A stretch of DNA of 64,000 bases from [Leptolyngbya] sp. PCC 7376 (GTDB lineage Bacteria; Cyanobacteriota; Cyanobacteriia; Cyanobacteriales; MRBY01), in NCBI RefSeq assembly GCF_000316605.1, contig NC_019683.1, forward strand, positions 1,782,036-1,846,035, in the 5' to 3' direction. The translations under genes and the position numbers were made by a program. The notes under the pieces are model-generated. The model saw only the letters and a program-made list of their open reading frames with translations, had not been told where the DNA came from and made no database searches. Below, one piece after another: positions 18,855 to 28,371 of the stretch (position 1 is its first letter; every line of letters begins with the position of its first letter).

Positions 18855-20588
18855 ATGAAACTTACTGCGGTACGAAAAAATGCAATATTCAAACTTGTTC
18901 TTGTATTGTATTCGTCCTATTTAATAATGCCTTATGGTGTTAAAGCTGAAGTCGAAGATCAAAAATTAACTGAAGATATCCCTATAGCTACCAAGATAGA
19001 GAATCATCTCTTGGTTGAAAACCAATACTCACAGACACCATACCAAGAACCTTTTGAAACTTGGACAGCAGAGATGCTACAGGATTTCATCGATCAAAAC
19101 TCATGCCTTGAAAATATCTGGGAAAATAATGTAGACGAAACTCAATTAACCTCCAGAAATGAGTTTACCCAAGCTTTAAATAATTGTATTCAAGCAGTAG
19201 ATCGAGATCTCCCAGATAAATATTCTGATGCCAACAATGTCAATCGTTGGCCGATATTACAAAATACTTTTAATAATACCCAAGCAACTCTTGTCATTAC
19301 TGGTGATGAACTAGAAAAACTTCAAGAACGTGTTCAAGAGCTAGAAAACAATGCTTTTTCAACCACCACAAAATTTATCGGAGAAGCAATTTTCGCTTAT
19401 AGTAATCTGTCTATCGACAAGTCTCCAAGACTCTTGTCAAGAGGGACAGCCAATGGCTCAGATCTCCTTGGCCTTACGGATAATGATGATGCAGAAGCTG
19501 TATTTGGGAGCCGTGGTAGGGTCACTTTAAATACAAGTTTTTCTGGTGAAGACAAACTCCTTATTCGTATCACCACCAGTAATTTAGCAATGTTTGATGA
19601 TGCTAATGAGTTAACGGGGCGAGGTATCCCTAATGGTGAAGCGATCACAGGAGAAACGACTCAGACCTTTAATCTGGGTGCAAATACAGCAACTTTTAAA
19701 ACTCAAAATTTCACTGTTGCTTATTCTTTTCCGGTAAGTGATGCTGCGAAGGTTCATGTTTTTGGGGCTGGAGGAATCTGGAGCGACTTTGTTCCGACTT
19801 TAAATCCCTATTTCGAAGACTATGATGGCGGCAATGGTGCTCTCTCTTTATTTGCGTCAAATAATCCGATTTATCGTATCGGTGGTGGCTCTGGTGTTGG
19901 CATCAATTATGATCTCAAGTTTTTTGAGTCAATTTTTGAGACAGCAACTTTTTCGGCGGGTTATTTAGCGCCTCAAGGATTTCAAAATCGTTTTGGGTTG
20001 TTTGAGGGAGATTACTCACTGCTTCTACAAACAGATTTTCGGATTAACAACCGTCTTGCTTTTGGCCTCACTTATAACCATGCCTATCATCCAAGTAATA
20101 CGGCTGTTTTTGATATGGGTGGTTTGGGCAATCAAGGCGTTGTCGGTACACAATTGGCAAATTCTGGAGCAGCTGGGGCTGGCTCTCCTAAAATCACGAA
20201 TTCTTATGGTATGGCAATGGCTTGGCAACCTTCTGATGCAGTCTCTTTCAGTGGCTTTTTGACCTATACGAATGGTGATGTTTTAGGGAGTCGTAATGCT
20301 GGGGATTATGAGAGCTGGACTTATGGACTAGGTTTAGCTTTTCCAAATTTGTTTAAGGAAGGCGGGTTACTGGGTCTTTTTGCTGGGGCGCAACCTTATG
20401 TTGCAGGGTTTGATAGTCCGACGTTAACGTTCCGCAATGATATTGTGCCTTACCATTTTGAGGTGTTTTATCGTTATCCGGTTAATGAGTTTATTTCGAT
20501 TACGCCAGGTATGATTTTCTATTCTGCGCCAAATCAAATTGATGCGGGAGCTCATATTCTCACCCTCCGAACAACGTTTAAGTTCTAA
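18855..20588 (+). CDS. Iron-uptake-type outer-membrane porin (SLH/OprB-like)
   Basis: A 577-residue protein. A signal peptide covers about residues 1-33 (FKLVLVLYSSYLIMPYGVKA). Residues about 68-120 occupy the place of the S-layer-homology domain that anchors cyanobacterial porins to peptidoglycan, but the motif is eroded: LQDFIDQNSCLENIWEN and SRNEFTQALNNCIQAV remain, while the usual G-Y-P-D-G turn is missing. A short coiled coil follows (ELEKLQERVQELENN), then a beta barrel of about 400 residues with alternating strands and a terminal aromatic (LRTTFKF). The family forms the major outer-membrane porins of cyanobacteria, some linked to iron uptake. A HIP1-containing stem-loop follows the stop. 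Confidence 0.85.
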   Translation: MKLTAVRKNAIFKLVLVLYSSYLIMPYGVKAEVEDQKLTEDIPIATKIENHLLVENQYSQTPYQEPFETWTAEMLQDFIDQNSCLENIWENNVDETQLTSRNEFTQALNNCIQAVDRDLPDKYSDANNVNRWPILQNTFNNTQATLVITGDELEKLQERVQELENNAFSTTTKFIGEAIFAYSNLSIDKSPRLLSRGTANGSDLLGLTDNDDAEAVFGSRGRVTLNTSFSGEDKLLIRITTSNLAMFDDANELTGRGIPNGEAITGETTQTFNLGANTATFKTQNFTVAYSFPVSDAAKVHVFGAGGIWSDFVPTLNPYFEDYDGGNGALSLFASNNPIYRIGGGSGVGINYDLKFFESIFETATFSAGYLAPQGFQNRFGLFEGDYSLLLQTDFRINNRLAFGLTYNHAYHPSNTAVFDMGGLGNQGVVGTQLANSGAAGAGSPKITNSYGMAMAWQPSDAVSFSGFLTYTNGDVLGSRNAGDYESWTYGLGLAFPNLFKEGGLLGLFAGAQPYVAGFDSPTLTFRNDIVPYHFEVFYRYPVNEFISITPGMIFYSAPNQIDAGAHILTLRTTFKF

Positions 20589-20612
20589 TTTTTGGGGAAT
20601 TCCAAATTGGAT

Positions 20613-20657
20613 GGCGATCGCCTCGTGATATTCATTGCTCACGAGGAGGCGATCGCC
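20613..20657. terminator. Stem-loop built from two HIP1 sites after the porin gene
   Basis: GGCGATCGCCTCGTGA pairs with TCACGA, a 3-nt bulge, then GGCGATCGCC, around a 10-nt loop: about 16 bp of stem. It starts 24 bp after the porin stop. It has no strong T-run directly after it, so it may act as an mRNA 3' stabiliser as much as a terminator. Confidence 0.5.
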
Positions 20658-20689
20658 AATTATTCTCATTGATTATTCTTGATCAAAAA

Positions 20690-20715
20690 AAGACTTCCCA
20701 TTTCTGAGAAGCCTT
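20690..20715 (-). terminator. Rho-independent terminator of the DUF4278 gene
   Basis: Read on the minus strand: AAGGCTTC, a 10-nt loop, GAAGTCTT (8 pairs, one G-T), then a run of T. It lies about 50 bp after the stop of the small minus-strand DUF4278 gene. Confidence 0.65.
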
Positions 20716-20768
20716 AAAACCCCAAACTTGTTGAAGGTAGATGCCTAAATCAAATCTTTATTTCGTCT

Positions 20769-20939
20769 TTAGTAAGAAATACCGCGATATTTCAGACCTT
20801 TTGTGACAGATGTCTTGGCGATCGCCTGATGAGCTGGACATTCATGACCTCGATACTTAATCACTCTGCCATCTGTCGGTGTAGACAGATGCATGGATGG
20901 AAGAGAAAAGCTCGAGCCACGAAATTTTAAAGTTGTCAT
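20769..20939 (-). CDS. Small DUF4278-type protein
   Basis: A 56-residue frame from ATG (20939) to TAA. It contains three copies of the short motif that defines DUF4278: LKFRGSSF near the N terminus, VIKYRGHE in the middle and LKYRGISY at the very C terminus. Cyanobacteria carry many such small proteins with (L/I)xYRGxxY repeats and a basic charge; their role is unknown. The motif spacing and an intrinsic terminator at the right distance support a real gene. It is shorter than the usual 60-100 residues. No clear Shine-Dalgarno sequence is visible, which is common in cyanobacteria. Confidence 0.75.
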   Translation of the reverse strand: MTTLKFRGSSFSLPSMHLSTPTDGRVIKYRGHECPAHQAIAKTSVTKGLKYRGISY

Positions 20940-21103
20940 TGTTTTTATCTAAGAAAGAAATTGTTGTGATAGCGAAAAGAATTTGTATCCTTTTTCTCTA
21001 TGTCTTTAGTATGTCCTGATTACAAAAAGTAGATTGCCAAGCTGTGACAGATTAAGAGCCGTCTATTCCCAGTTCACAATGCCAGATAAAAAGAGTAATA
21101 AAA

Positions 21104-21217
21104 ATGAGCAAAAAAAAGCCCCAAACATCGATCACAATGACGGTTGGTGGCTCTGGAGCAACAATTTTTTTTCTTAACTACATTATCTCGAGCTTATCCC
21201 ACAGATGGCATGGGTGA
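21104..21217 (+). CDS. Possible 37-residue small membrane protein
   Basis: ATG to TGA, starting MSKKKPQTSITMTV, then a hydrophobic stretch (GSGATIFFLNYIISSL) and a basic end (HRWHG). The layout (basic start, one short hydrophobic helix, charged tail) fits a small membrane peptide, but I recognise no homologue. An overlapping frame (start 21079) is equally open for 32 codons, so this could be chance. Confidence 0.2.
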   Translation: MSKKKPQTSITMTVGGSGATIFFLNYIISSLSHRWHG

Positions 21218-21260
21218 ATACGCGTATCTTTCGTCTTAGTCTGTCAGCATTAAATGCCAT

Positions 21261-22136
21261 TTACTTAAAATATTTACTGAGAATCGCTGCTAATTTTGTC
21301 TTCGTGGCGTCAGGCACATGATCTTTTGGCGTAAGAATTGCATACTTCAAGGCATCATGGGCAACAGACTCAGGCGGATTTGCGGCTAATTTTGCCACTA
21401 CTGAACGAATCACTTTTTGAGCATTAGTCGCATTTTTCTGGAGATTACCAATCACCATTTCGACTGTCACATTATCGTGATCAGGATGCCAACAATCATA
21501 ATCTGTCACCAAAGCAAGAGTAGCATAGGCAATCTCTGCTTCTCGCGCCAGCTTTGCCTCTTGGAGATTGGTCATACCGATAATGCTTGCCCCCCAGCTC
21601 CGATAAAGGTTAGATTCCGCCTTAGTCGAAAAAGCAGGGCCTTCCATACAAATGTATGTACCACCTCGATGTAAATCGACACCTTCCAGATTAGATTCGG
21701 CGACGGCATCCCCTAAAACTTGAGCAAGATTCGGACAAATCGGATCACCAAAAGCAATATGAGCCACAATCCCTTCCCCAAAAAAAGTATCGGTGCGATG
21801 GCGAGTGCGATCAATAAACTGATCCGGAATCACCATATCCACAGGCTTACATTCTGCTTTTAGAGAGCCCACCGCTGATGCCGAAATGATGTATTCAACA
21901 CCGAGGGTTTTCAGGGCATAGATATTGGCACGAAAGGGCAACTCTGTAGGTAAAAGATGATGACCGCGACCATGGCGAGGCAAAAAAACAACGGGCGTGC
22001 CATCGAGGGTTCCTGTCACAAATTTGTCACTCGGATCACCGAAGGGTGTTTTGACAGCAATCTCTTTCACATCTTGCAACGCATCCATTTTATATAGTCC
22101 GCTGCCACCGATAATCCCAATTTTGATGTCTGCCAT
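21261..22136 (-). CDS. mtnP: S-methyl-5'-thioadenosine phosphorylase
   Basis: A 291-residue enzyme that splits 5'-methylthioadenosine with phosphate into adenine and 5-methylthioribose-1-phosphate, the first step of methionine salvage. Family motifs in order: [13 protein letters not shown] at the N terminus (phosphate-binding loop), [49 protein letters not shown] (base-binding block), [17 protein letters not shown], and [18 protein letters not shown]. The Met/Thr-Asn of IGMTN and Asp residues of TDYD match MTAP rather than bacterial PNP. Full length. It stands alone on the minus strand; no other salvage genes are adjacent. Confidence 0.95.
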   Translation of the reverse strand: MADIKIGIIGGSGLYKMDALQDVKEIAVKTPFGDPSDKFVTGTLDGTPVVFLPRHGRGHHLLPTELPFRANIYALKTLGVEYIISASAVGSLKAECKPVDMVIPDQFIDRTRHRTDTFFGEGIVAHIAFGDPICPNLAQVLGDAVAESNLEGVDLHRGGTYICMEGPAFSTKAESNLYRSWGASIIGMTNLQEAKLAREAEIAYATLALVTDYDCWHPDHDNVTVEMVIGNLQKNATNAQKVIRSVVAKLAANPPESVAHDALKYAILTPKDHVPDATKTKLAAILSKYFK

Positions 22137-23294
22137 AAAAGTTAAATGCGTTGATAGGTATTAAAGTTCGCTCTTTATCTTATTAGAACTTTTCAGAATG
22201 ACTCATATTCTGAATAAACATCGACATTTGGAAAATTAGGAGTAGTGCTCGCCCAGCAAACTTTCATAGATCGTCACAAAGGGAGCTGAGAGTATACTCC
22301 TAAATAACTCAATGTGTAGAATTCAACTGCGTTTTAGCCGTTAACATCAAAAAAAATATTTGTGTACGCTGTATCTATTGTCGGATTTGGCTTATAGCAA
22401 CCTGAATGAAGAAAAAGTGAGCATCATATACGTTTTCAGTCCGTTTTTACTCGTTTGTTGAGGTGAATAAGCATCTCTTTGATCCTTGAAGTTCCCATGG
22501 TCAACCAAACCACATTCTCTCACTTCGCAGGTTATATCTTTGTTGAAACAATCTACCAAGGGACACGCACTCTTGTTTATGGGGCGATCACCAAGCAAAT
22601 CGTAGTGGAAACTCACAGTAGCAGTCTGAAGGTTCAGTCTGAAGTAGGCCAGGGTGCAGAGTTTTACATTTATCTTTCTATTTAAAGCGCTTATAAAAAT
22701 TGAGGAAAGACAACTAATATTTTAGATAAAATACGGATAGAGTAGCATAGATCTGTGAGCAAGGATTTACGATAAAAAGTTTCGGGAAATACACTAAGCT
22801 ACTGGATTTTGGACAAAACCGAAAAAGTCAGTTCTAATACTTTAGATCTCTAGAATCCTTACGACATAAGGGATAAAACTACATTTTTTCCCTCTACAAA
22901 AATGGATCGAGTAATTTCATGAAGGTCTGAGCAACTGACCCAAAAATTCAAACCTCGACGAAATTCAAAAAAAGGTTCTATAGGGAGGGGAAACGCCAGA
23001 GAACTGTTATTTACATCGAGTCCAACCTATCCTTTGTCCAAAGTCCAGCCAGCTAAGAATGACGATCTTCAATCAAATCATAACCAACCCTCTTGGAGGC
23101 AGTTTCGTAAGCAAAGCAAGGTATTGGGATTGTAATTATTTACCTATTGAACAAAATGTTTCTAGAAGAAGCCAAACTTAACTGCTTAACTAAAGAAAAT
23201 CGTGAAGTCACCTAAAATTTGAGCACTCTATTTCAAGAAAAACACTCTCTCTTGAGTCACTCTCATAAATATCCTATAGACCAATTTACATAAT
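22137..23294. other. Long non-coding stretch with a kinase remnant
   Basis: About 1.16 kb between mtnP and the 814-residue kinase gene, without HIP1 sites. Apart from the kinase remnant at 22587-22685 I see only short frames without recognisable content. It looks like decayed sequence plus the promoter region of the downstream kinase. Confidence 0.5.
22587..22685 (+). pseudogene. Remnant of a histidine-kinase C terminus
   Basis: The last 32 codons of an open frame read AITKQIVVETHSSSLKVQSE followed by VGQGAEFYIYLSI and a stop. This is the end of a kinase HATPase domain: the G2-box helix (canonical LxIxKxIVExHGG), then the strand-turn-strand GxGxxFxIxLP. The HGG is changed to HSS and no upstream N, G1 or H boxes are found in any frame, so only a fragment of a dead kinase gene remains. 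Confidence 0.6.
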
Positions 23295-25739
23295 ATGATG
23301 TCTTGGAAAAGTGAACCTCTATTTAAATTAGCAATATTCATATTATTAGGATATTTAGGCAATGTTATTAACATGCCTCTATTTTTTGGCGTTGACTTTA
23401 TCTTTGGTAGTATTTTTACACTGCTCATCACTCAAGTATATGGTGTGACTTGGGGGTGTCTTAGCACCTTTATAGTGAGCCTTCACACTATTGCACTCTG
23501 GGGACATCCCTATGCTGTCATTATCTTCACGCTAGAAGCATTCTTTATCGGTATAAAAAATCAAAAAAAAGAAAAAAATCTACTTCTCATTGATAGCCTA
23601 TATTGGATTTGTATTGGCATCCCCTTAGTCTTAATATTCTATGGGCTAATTATCAAAATCTCTACCCAATCTGTTTTGCTAATTATGCTCAAACAGGCTA
23701 TCAATGGAATTTTCAATGCTCTGATAGCCAGTCTCCTTTTAACGTATACACCTTTAAATTCTTATTTATTTACTGGGACTGAGCCTAAAAAAATTCGATT
23801 TCAGCATCAATTACTTAGCCTATTAGTTTGCTGTATTATTTTGCCTGCTCAGATCTTAATGATTGTATATAGTCGTCAAGTGATGGCAAATATTCAAACA
23901 GAAATCCCTGAAAAATTACAGTTAGTTTCAGCACAGGTAACGGAAGAATTACAAGATTTTGATTCCAATAGAAAATTTCTGCTAAGCCAAATATCAAGTA
24001 TCTTAACCGATTCAAAATACGACTTGAATCAGACTGAAAGAATAAACCTAATTCAATCTATTAAGCCTCAAACAGTAGAACTTCAAATCAATAAAGAGAC
24101 TGCATTAAAAAACACAGACTCTTTATTTTTAGATTGGAGTGAACAGACAAAAAGAGATGGCACAGAAAAAACTGATATTGAAATCATTAACCAGATGCCA
24201 ATCTATGAGCAAGGACAGTTAAAAGAGGTAATACAGCTCCAGTATTCTCTTGATTCAATCAAAGCCTATTTAAATAAACATACTAAACATAGCGATATCA
24301 AGATAACTCTAGTAGATGAGAATAAAACAGTATTGAGCAGTTTTCGGTCTGATCTCAAAACCGGAGGTTTATTTGATCGAGTCAAGCCTAGCACTAATAA
24401 CAGTCAAAAGTCTGAATTCTACCACTGGCTACCGAATACGGATATGCCCTTAATAAAGTTATGGAGGAATTCATTCTATATTCAACAAACGACCTTAAGT
24501 AATTTTCCTTTCACAATTATTTTGGAGGTGTCAGCAGCTCCTTATATAGATAATCTACAGGCTATCTACGTACGGGAAATGTCGATCATGCTCGCCATTA
24601 TTTTAGGGGCTATTTTATTAGCACAAAAGATTAGCCAGAGAATTGTCGATCCTATTTTAAGACTGACCGATATGACGACAAACTTACCGAAAAAAATCAT
24701 AGAGAAGAGGGTACTTGAATGGCCTCGTAGTTATCTCAAAGAAATCAATCTGCTCATTACTAACTTTATGCAAATGACAGCTACGCTCGAACAACAGTTT
24801 GATGAAATTAAGGATACGAATAAAACGTTAGAAAATCGTGTACAACAACGGACTACCGAATTACAAGTAGCCTTGAGAGATCGTCAAGAGGCTCTCGCAA
24901 AAGTAGAGCAGACTCAGCTACACATTGTGCAGAGTGAGAAGATGTCAGCACTGGGGAATTTAGTGGCTGGCGTTGCTCATGAGATTAATAATCCTATAGG
25001 ATGCATTATCGGCAATGTGGGAGCAATTCAGGATTACATTAGTGACTTACTGAAATTGTTAGATCTCTATGCCCAAGAGTGGCCTAAACCGAGTGAAACC
25101 ATTGAAGAAGAGCTAGATATCATTGATCTCGACTTTGTGAAAAAGGATCTATCTAAATTGATCCATGCCATGAAAGATGGGGGACAACGAATTAAGTTAA
25201 TTAGCCAAAGTCTACGAACTTTTTCTCGTGCCGATACAGACCAGAAACAATTTTTCAACCTTCATGATGGTATCGATAGCACCGTCCTCATCTTGCGTCA
25301 TCGTCTTAAAGCAAATGAAACAAGACCGGCCATTGAAGTGGTTACTGACTATGGAGAACTACCCGAGGTTGCTTGTTTTCCGGGCCAGTTAAATCAAGTA
25401 TTCATGAACATTTTGGCCAATGCCATTGATGCTCTTGAAGAGACCAATCAGGGTAAAACCTACCAGGAAATCGCAGCCAATCCCAATGTAATTATTATTC
25501 AAACCCAACTGCTTGAGCAGCAGGTCACTATTCAAATTGAAGATAACGGTTGTGGCATGTCAACAGAGACAGCAGCGCGGATGTTTGAACAAGGATTTAC
25601 CACTAAAGCAATAGGTAAAGGCACTGGACTCGGCATGGCGATCGCCAACCAAATCATCACTGAAAAACATGGGGGAACCCTGACTAATACCTCCAGAATC
25701 GGCCAAGGTAGTATCTTCAAAATCACACTCCCACTTTAA
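23295..25739 (+). CDS. Membrane sensor histidine kinase with multi-helix N-terminal domain
   Basis: An 814-residue protein. Residues about 8-160 hold five to six hydrophobic helices (LAIFILLGYLGNVINM, FIFGSIFTLLITQVYGVTWG, AVIIFTLEAFFIGI), a MASE-like integral sensor. Another helix at about 175-195 leads into an extracytoplasmic domain (about 205-425), possibly Cache-like, and a further helix (MSIMLAIILGAILLA, about 430-445). A short coiled coil (TNKTLENRVQQRTTELQVAL) precedes the kinase core: H box SALGNLVAGVAHEINNP (His562), N box NILANAIDAL, G1 DNGCGM, G2 GKGTGLGMAI. The H box AHEINNP is that of the HisKA class often found in redox and metabolite kinases. No receiver and no adjacent response regulator. 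It lies downstream of a decayed kinase fragment. Confidence 0.9.
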   Translation: MMSWKSEPLFKLAIFILLGYLGNVINMPLFFGVDFIFGSIFTLLITQVYGVTWGCLSTFIVSLHTIALWGHPYAVIIFTLEAFFIGIKNQKKEKNLLLIDSLYWICIGIPLVLIFYGLIIKISTQSVLLIMLKQAINGIFNALIASLLLTYTPLNSYLFTGTEPKKIRFQHQLLSLLVCCIILPAQILMIVYSRQVMANIQTEIPEKLQLVSAQVTEELQDFDSNRKFLLSQISSILTDSKYDLNQTERINLIQSIKPQTVELQINKETALKNTDSLFLDWSEQTKRDGTEKTDIEIINQMPIYEQGQLKEVIQLQYSLDSIKAYLNKHTKHSDIKITLVDENKTVLSSFRSDLKTGGLFDRVKPSTNNSQKSEFYHWLPNTDMPLIKLWRNSFYIQQTTLSNFPFTIILEVSAAPYIDNLQAIYVREMSIMLAIILGAILLAQKISQRIVDPILRLTDMTTNLPKKIIEKRVLEWPRSYLKEINLLITNFMQMTATLEQQFDEIKDTNKTLENRVQQRTTELQVALRDRQEALAKVEQTQLHIVQSEKMSALGNLVAGVAHEINNPIGCIIGNVGAIQDYISDLLKLLDLYAQEWPKPSETIEEELDIIDLDFVKKDLSKLIHAMKDGGQRIKLISQSLRTFSRADTDQKQFFNLHDGIDSTVLILRHRLKANETRPAIEVVTDYGELPEVACFPGQLNQVFMNILANAIDALEETNQGKTYQEIAANPNVIIIQTQLLEQQVTIQIEDNGCGMSTETAARMFEQGFTTKAIGKGTGLGMAIANQIITEKHGGTLTNTSRIGQGSIFKITLPL

Positions 25740-25767
25740 TTTACAAAGAGAAATCAGAAGATCTTTC

Positions 25768-26334
25768 TCAACTTTTCACGAGTTGATTTTTGACGTACAT
25801 CACGTCTGTTCGCATCGCATATTTTATTCCCTGTAGAACTTCGCAACCTTCATGACGAAGCTTATGTTGGAAGACTGCAACCTTGCCAATTTCTGGTTTG
25901 ATAACGGCATTTAACTGCTCCATAAATCTGGTTTCGCCGCCCTCAAAATCACTATTGAAATAAACCAGCACTGAAAACAAAGATATTTCTCGATCATTAG
26001 CTTGATACCAATGATCCATATGCGGTTCAAACTTTTGACCGATGTTATATCGATAGCATCTGAGTCTTTCATTGAGACGACTTACAGAAAAATCATCAAT
26101 TTGCTGAGGCAGAGAATCTTTAATTCTTTCGAATAAATCATCCGCAATTTTTTTATCATCAAAAATCACTCGATCTTGATTGCGGAACATCGGATTACGA
26201 GTCGCAATTGCAGGGTTTGAGCTCTCAATTTTCCGAATAAATCTTTGACATCCAGCTTTAGAATAAACCTCTTTTATTTCCCACAACAATGGAACAGACT
26301 CATATCGAAATTTAACGCCTAGAGGAAATTCCAT
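25768..26334 (-). CDS. 2-oxoglutarate/Fe(II)-dependent oxygenase (prolyl 4-hydroxylase-like)
   Basis: A 188-residue protein with the double-stranded beta-helix motifs of the prolyl-4-hydroxylase group. The iron ligands are His and Asp in FEPHMDHWY and the distal His in FQHKLRHEG; the 2-oxoglutarate-binding basic residue is probably Arg in YAMRTDVMY. The segment LVYFNSDFEGGETRF is the characteristic LYLNxxFxGGxT block. Substrate is unknown; bacterial members hydroxylate proline in proteins or peptides. It is the last of four same-strand genes (dnaK3, dnaJ, rluA-like, this one), 61 bp after the pseudouridine synthase. Confidence 0.88.
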   Translation of the reverse strand: MEFPLGVKFRYESVPLLWEIKEVYSKAGCQRFIRKIESSNPAIATRNPMFRNQDRVIFDDKKIADDLFERIKDSLPQQIDDFSVSRLNERLRCYRYNIGQKFEPHMDHWYQANDREISLFSVLVYFNSDFEGGETRFMEQLNAVIKPEIGKVAVFQHKLRHEGCEVLQGIKYAMRTDVMYVKNQLVKS

Positions 26335-26395
26335 GATGTCAGGAAGAGGGGAATCATCGTGATTTACAAGAAAGTCAGAGTTTGATCTTCTTGGC

Positions 26396-27307
26396 TTAGT
26401 TTATGCAATTCCAAGGCTTCTCTCTACCGTAAAAATGCTGTATTTCAGAAGTTTGCGGATGTCGAAATTTGAGTTCCATGGCACGCAAAGAATAGCCAAG
26501 ATCTCCGGGTAATGCTGTTTGAGTTGGGTCAGCAGGAATTTTCGGAATGCCACCAACGTCATACAAAGGATCTCCAACCAAGGGAAAACCAATCGCTGCT
26601 ACATGAATCCGAATTTGGTGCGGTCGCCCTGTCTTAATATCCATGGCAACAAGTGAAGTTTTGGGCTCACGTCTGAGCACAGTCATTTCGCTATGGGAAT
26701 ATTTCCCTTCTGGATGAGCTGCGTGAATAGAGCCTAGGATAGGGTGAGGGACTTTGCCGATCGGTGTGGTGATTGTGACATGGTCAGGGTAGTCGCCTGC
26801 AAGAATCAATGCATGGTAGATTTTTTTGATTTGGTGTAGGCGGAGTTGTTGGCTCAGATTTTTTTTTGCAACAGGCGATCGCGCCAGAATCATGAGCCCA
26901 GAAGTACCCCGACCTAAACGATGAATTGGAATAGGGGTTTCATCAGGAAAATTTTTGCGGAGTTGGTGCAACAGCGTATTTTCAAGAAAAAAACCACCGG
27001 GTAACACAGGCAATCCAGACGGTTTATCAATGATCAAAAAATCTGCTTCTTCATGCAAAATTTCATAATCTAAAGGTGCATCTGGTTCGTCCCATGGCGC
27101 ACGATGGTATTCGAGTCGTTGATTTTTTTTGAGGATTTGGTTGGGTTGCGCAGGTTCTCCATCCACAAATATTTGCTGAGCTAAAAGGCGATCGCCCCAT
27201 TCCTCACGGGTAGAGTGTCGATAATTTTGGGTATAAAAATCTAACACCTTTAACCCAATGTCCTTTGGCTTCAGGCGATCATAATAAATCCAACCTTGAT
27301 TAAGCAT
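26396..27307 (-). CDS. RluA-family pseudouridine synthase with Gly at the catalytic Asp position
   Basis: A 303-residue protein. An N-terminal S4-like region (DRLLAQQIFVDGEPAQPNQI, about 40-65) precedes the RluA catalytic fold: FLIIDKPSGLPVLPGG, PIHRLGRGTSGLMILARS, KIYHALILAGD, TGRPHQIRIHVAAIGFPLVGDPLY. In canonical RluA enzymes the second motif is HRLDxxTSG and its Asp is the catalytic nucleophile; here position 132 is Gly (HRLGRGTSG). The rest of the site, including the GRPHQIRxH motif, is intact. It may belong to an HRLG subfamily present in phototrophs, with altered chemistry or another Asp. The start is 6 bp after the DnaJ stop, so they are cotranscribed. Confidence 0.88.
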   Translation of the reverse strand: MLNQGWIYYDRLKPKDIGLKVLDFYTQNYRHSTREEWGDRLLAQQIFVDGEPAQPNQILKKNQRLEYHRAPWDEPDAPLDYEILHEEADFLIIDKPSGLPVLPGGFFLENTLLHQLRKNFPDETPIPIHRLGRGTSGLMILARSPVAKKNLSQQLRLHQIKKIYHALILAGDYPDHVTITTPIGKVPHPILGSIHAAHPEGKYSHSEMTVLRREPKTSLVAMDIKTGRPHQIRIHVAAIGFPLVGDPLYDVGGIPKIPADPTQTALPGDLGYSLRAMELKFRHPQTSEIQHFYGREKPWNCIN

Positions 27308-27313
27308 TAAAGG

Positions 27314-28273
27314 TTATGAGTACTGATAAATATCTTTGCGCGGATTAAAACTTTCCACTTCCCGCAATTTTTCGTATAGTGCTTTTTCTTCAGGAGTAAT
27401 TTCGGCAGGCAACACAATCTGCACTTCCACAAACTGATCGCCACGATTCCCCGAACTGCGGGGATATCCTTTATTCGCCAACCGCAATCTCTGTCCGGCT
27501 TTCACACCATTCGGGACAGTCATTTTGACTAGTCCATCAATCGTTGGAATCTCGATAGATCCCCCTAAGATTGCCTCCGTTGGACTCAAGGGTAACTGGC
27601 AATAAATATCTGCACCTTGGATATCAAAAAATGGGTGACGAGCAACTGTGATTTTCAGATATAGATCACCACCATTAATGCCTTGATTTCGCAGTCGAAT
27701 GCGCTGACCATCGACCATATGAGGCGGCATCTCTACTTCCAGCGATCGCCCATCTTCTAGACGAATGCGCTCGCGACCACCTCGGTAAGCCTTTTCAAGT
27801 GGCAACGTTAACCGAGCCTCAACATCACGCTTTGAAGGTGATTTTGGTGTCGCAACTTTCGTGGTTTTGGTTGTACCAGCACGGTAATCGTCATAGCTCC
27901 CTGTGCGGGTACGTGATTGGGTTTGTTGCGAAGACTGGCGATTTTTATCCCCAAAAGGATTTACGCTACCAATATTTGCAAATTGGCTAAAATCGTTTCG
28001 CTTATTACGATTTTGAGTCCGGTTAAAACCGGGACGCGTATATTTATTGTTGACCGCACGACTGAATTGGTCATACTGCGATCGCCGCCCATCATCTGAG
28101 AGAATTTCGTAGGCTTCGTTAATATCCTTAAATTTTTCCTCAGCAACCTTATCACCGGGATTGACATCAGGATGATATCGACGTGCTAACCGACGAAATG
28201 CCCGCTTAATCTCATCACTCGAAGCATTCCGAGGAACGCCTAAAATTTCATAATAGTTACGCAAATTGTTCAT
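27314..28273 (-). CDS. dnaJ: DnaJ-type co-chaperone without zinc finger
   Basis: A 319-residue J protein. The J domain is residues 5-70 with the HPD motif in [12 protein letters not shown] Gly/Asn/Arg/Ser-rich linker (about 75-150) follows, and then the two C-terminal beta-sandwich substrate-binding domains ([57 protein letters not shown]). The four CxxCxGxG zinc repeats of classical DnaJ are absent, so this is a type II (CbpA-like) J protein. It directly follows dnaK3 with 98 bp between, as in other cyanobacteria where this pair is conserved, and probably serves as its partner. Confidence 0.93.
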   Translation of the reverse strand: MNNLRNYYEILGVPRNASSDEIKRAFRRLARRYHPDVNPGDKVAEEKFKDINEAYEILSDDGRRSQYDQFSRAVNNKYTRPGFNRTQNRNKRNDFSQFANIGSVNPFGDKNRQSSQQTQSRTRTGSYDDYRAGTTKTTKVATPKSPSKRDVEARLTLPLEKAYRGGRERIRLEDGRSLEVEMPPHMVDGQRIRLRNQGINGGDLYLKITVARHPFFDIQGADIYCQLPLSPTEAILGGSIEIPTIDGLVKMTVPNGVKAGQRLRLANKGYPRSSGNRGDQFVEVQIVLPAEITPEEKALYEKLREVESFNPRKDIYQYS

Positions 28274-28371
28274 ATTTAGGCGACGGAGTAGAGACAGATC
28301 TCCTTAAAGAGTGGCGCATGATCAGGATACGTTCTGTTAATTATGCAGGAATTGACTACGAAAACAAGCCT

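Noticed and set aside
23059-23181. 40-codon frame MTIFNQIITNPLGG... in the non-coding stretch
   Set aside because: Short, no Shine-Dalgarno sequence, no recognisable motif; likely chance.
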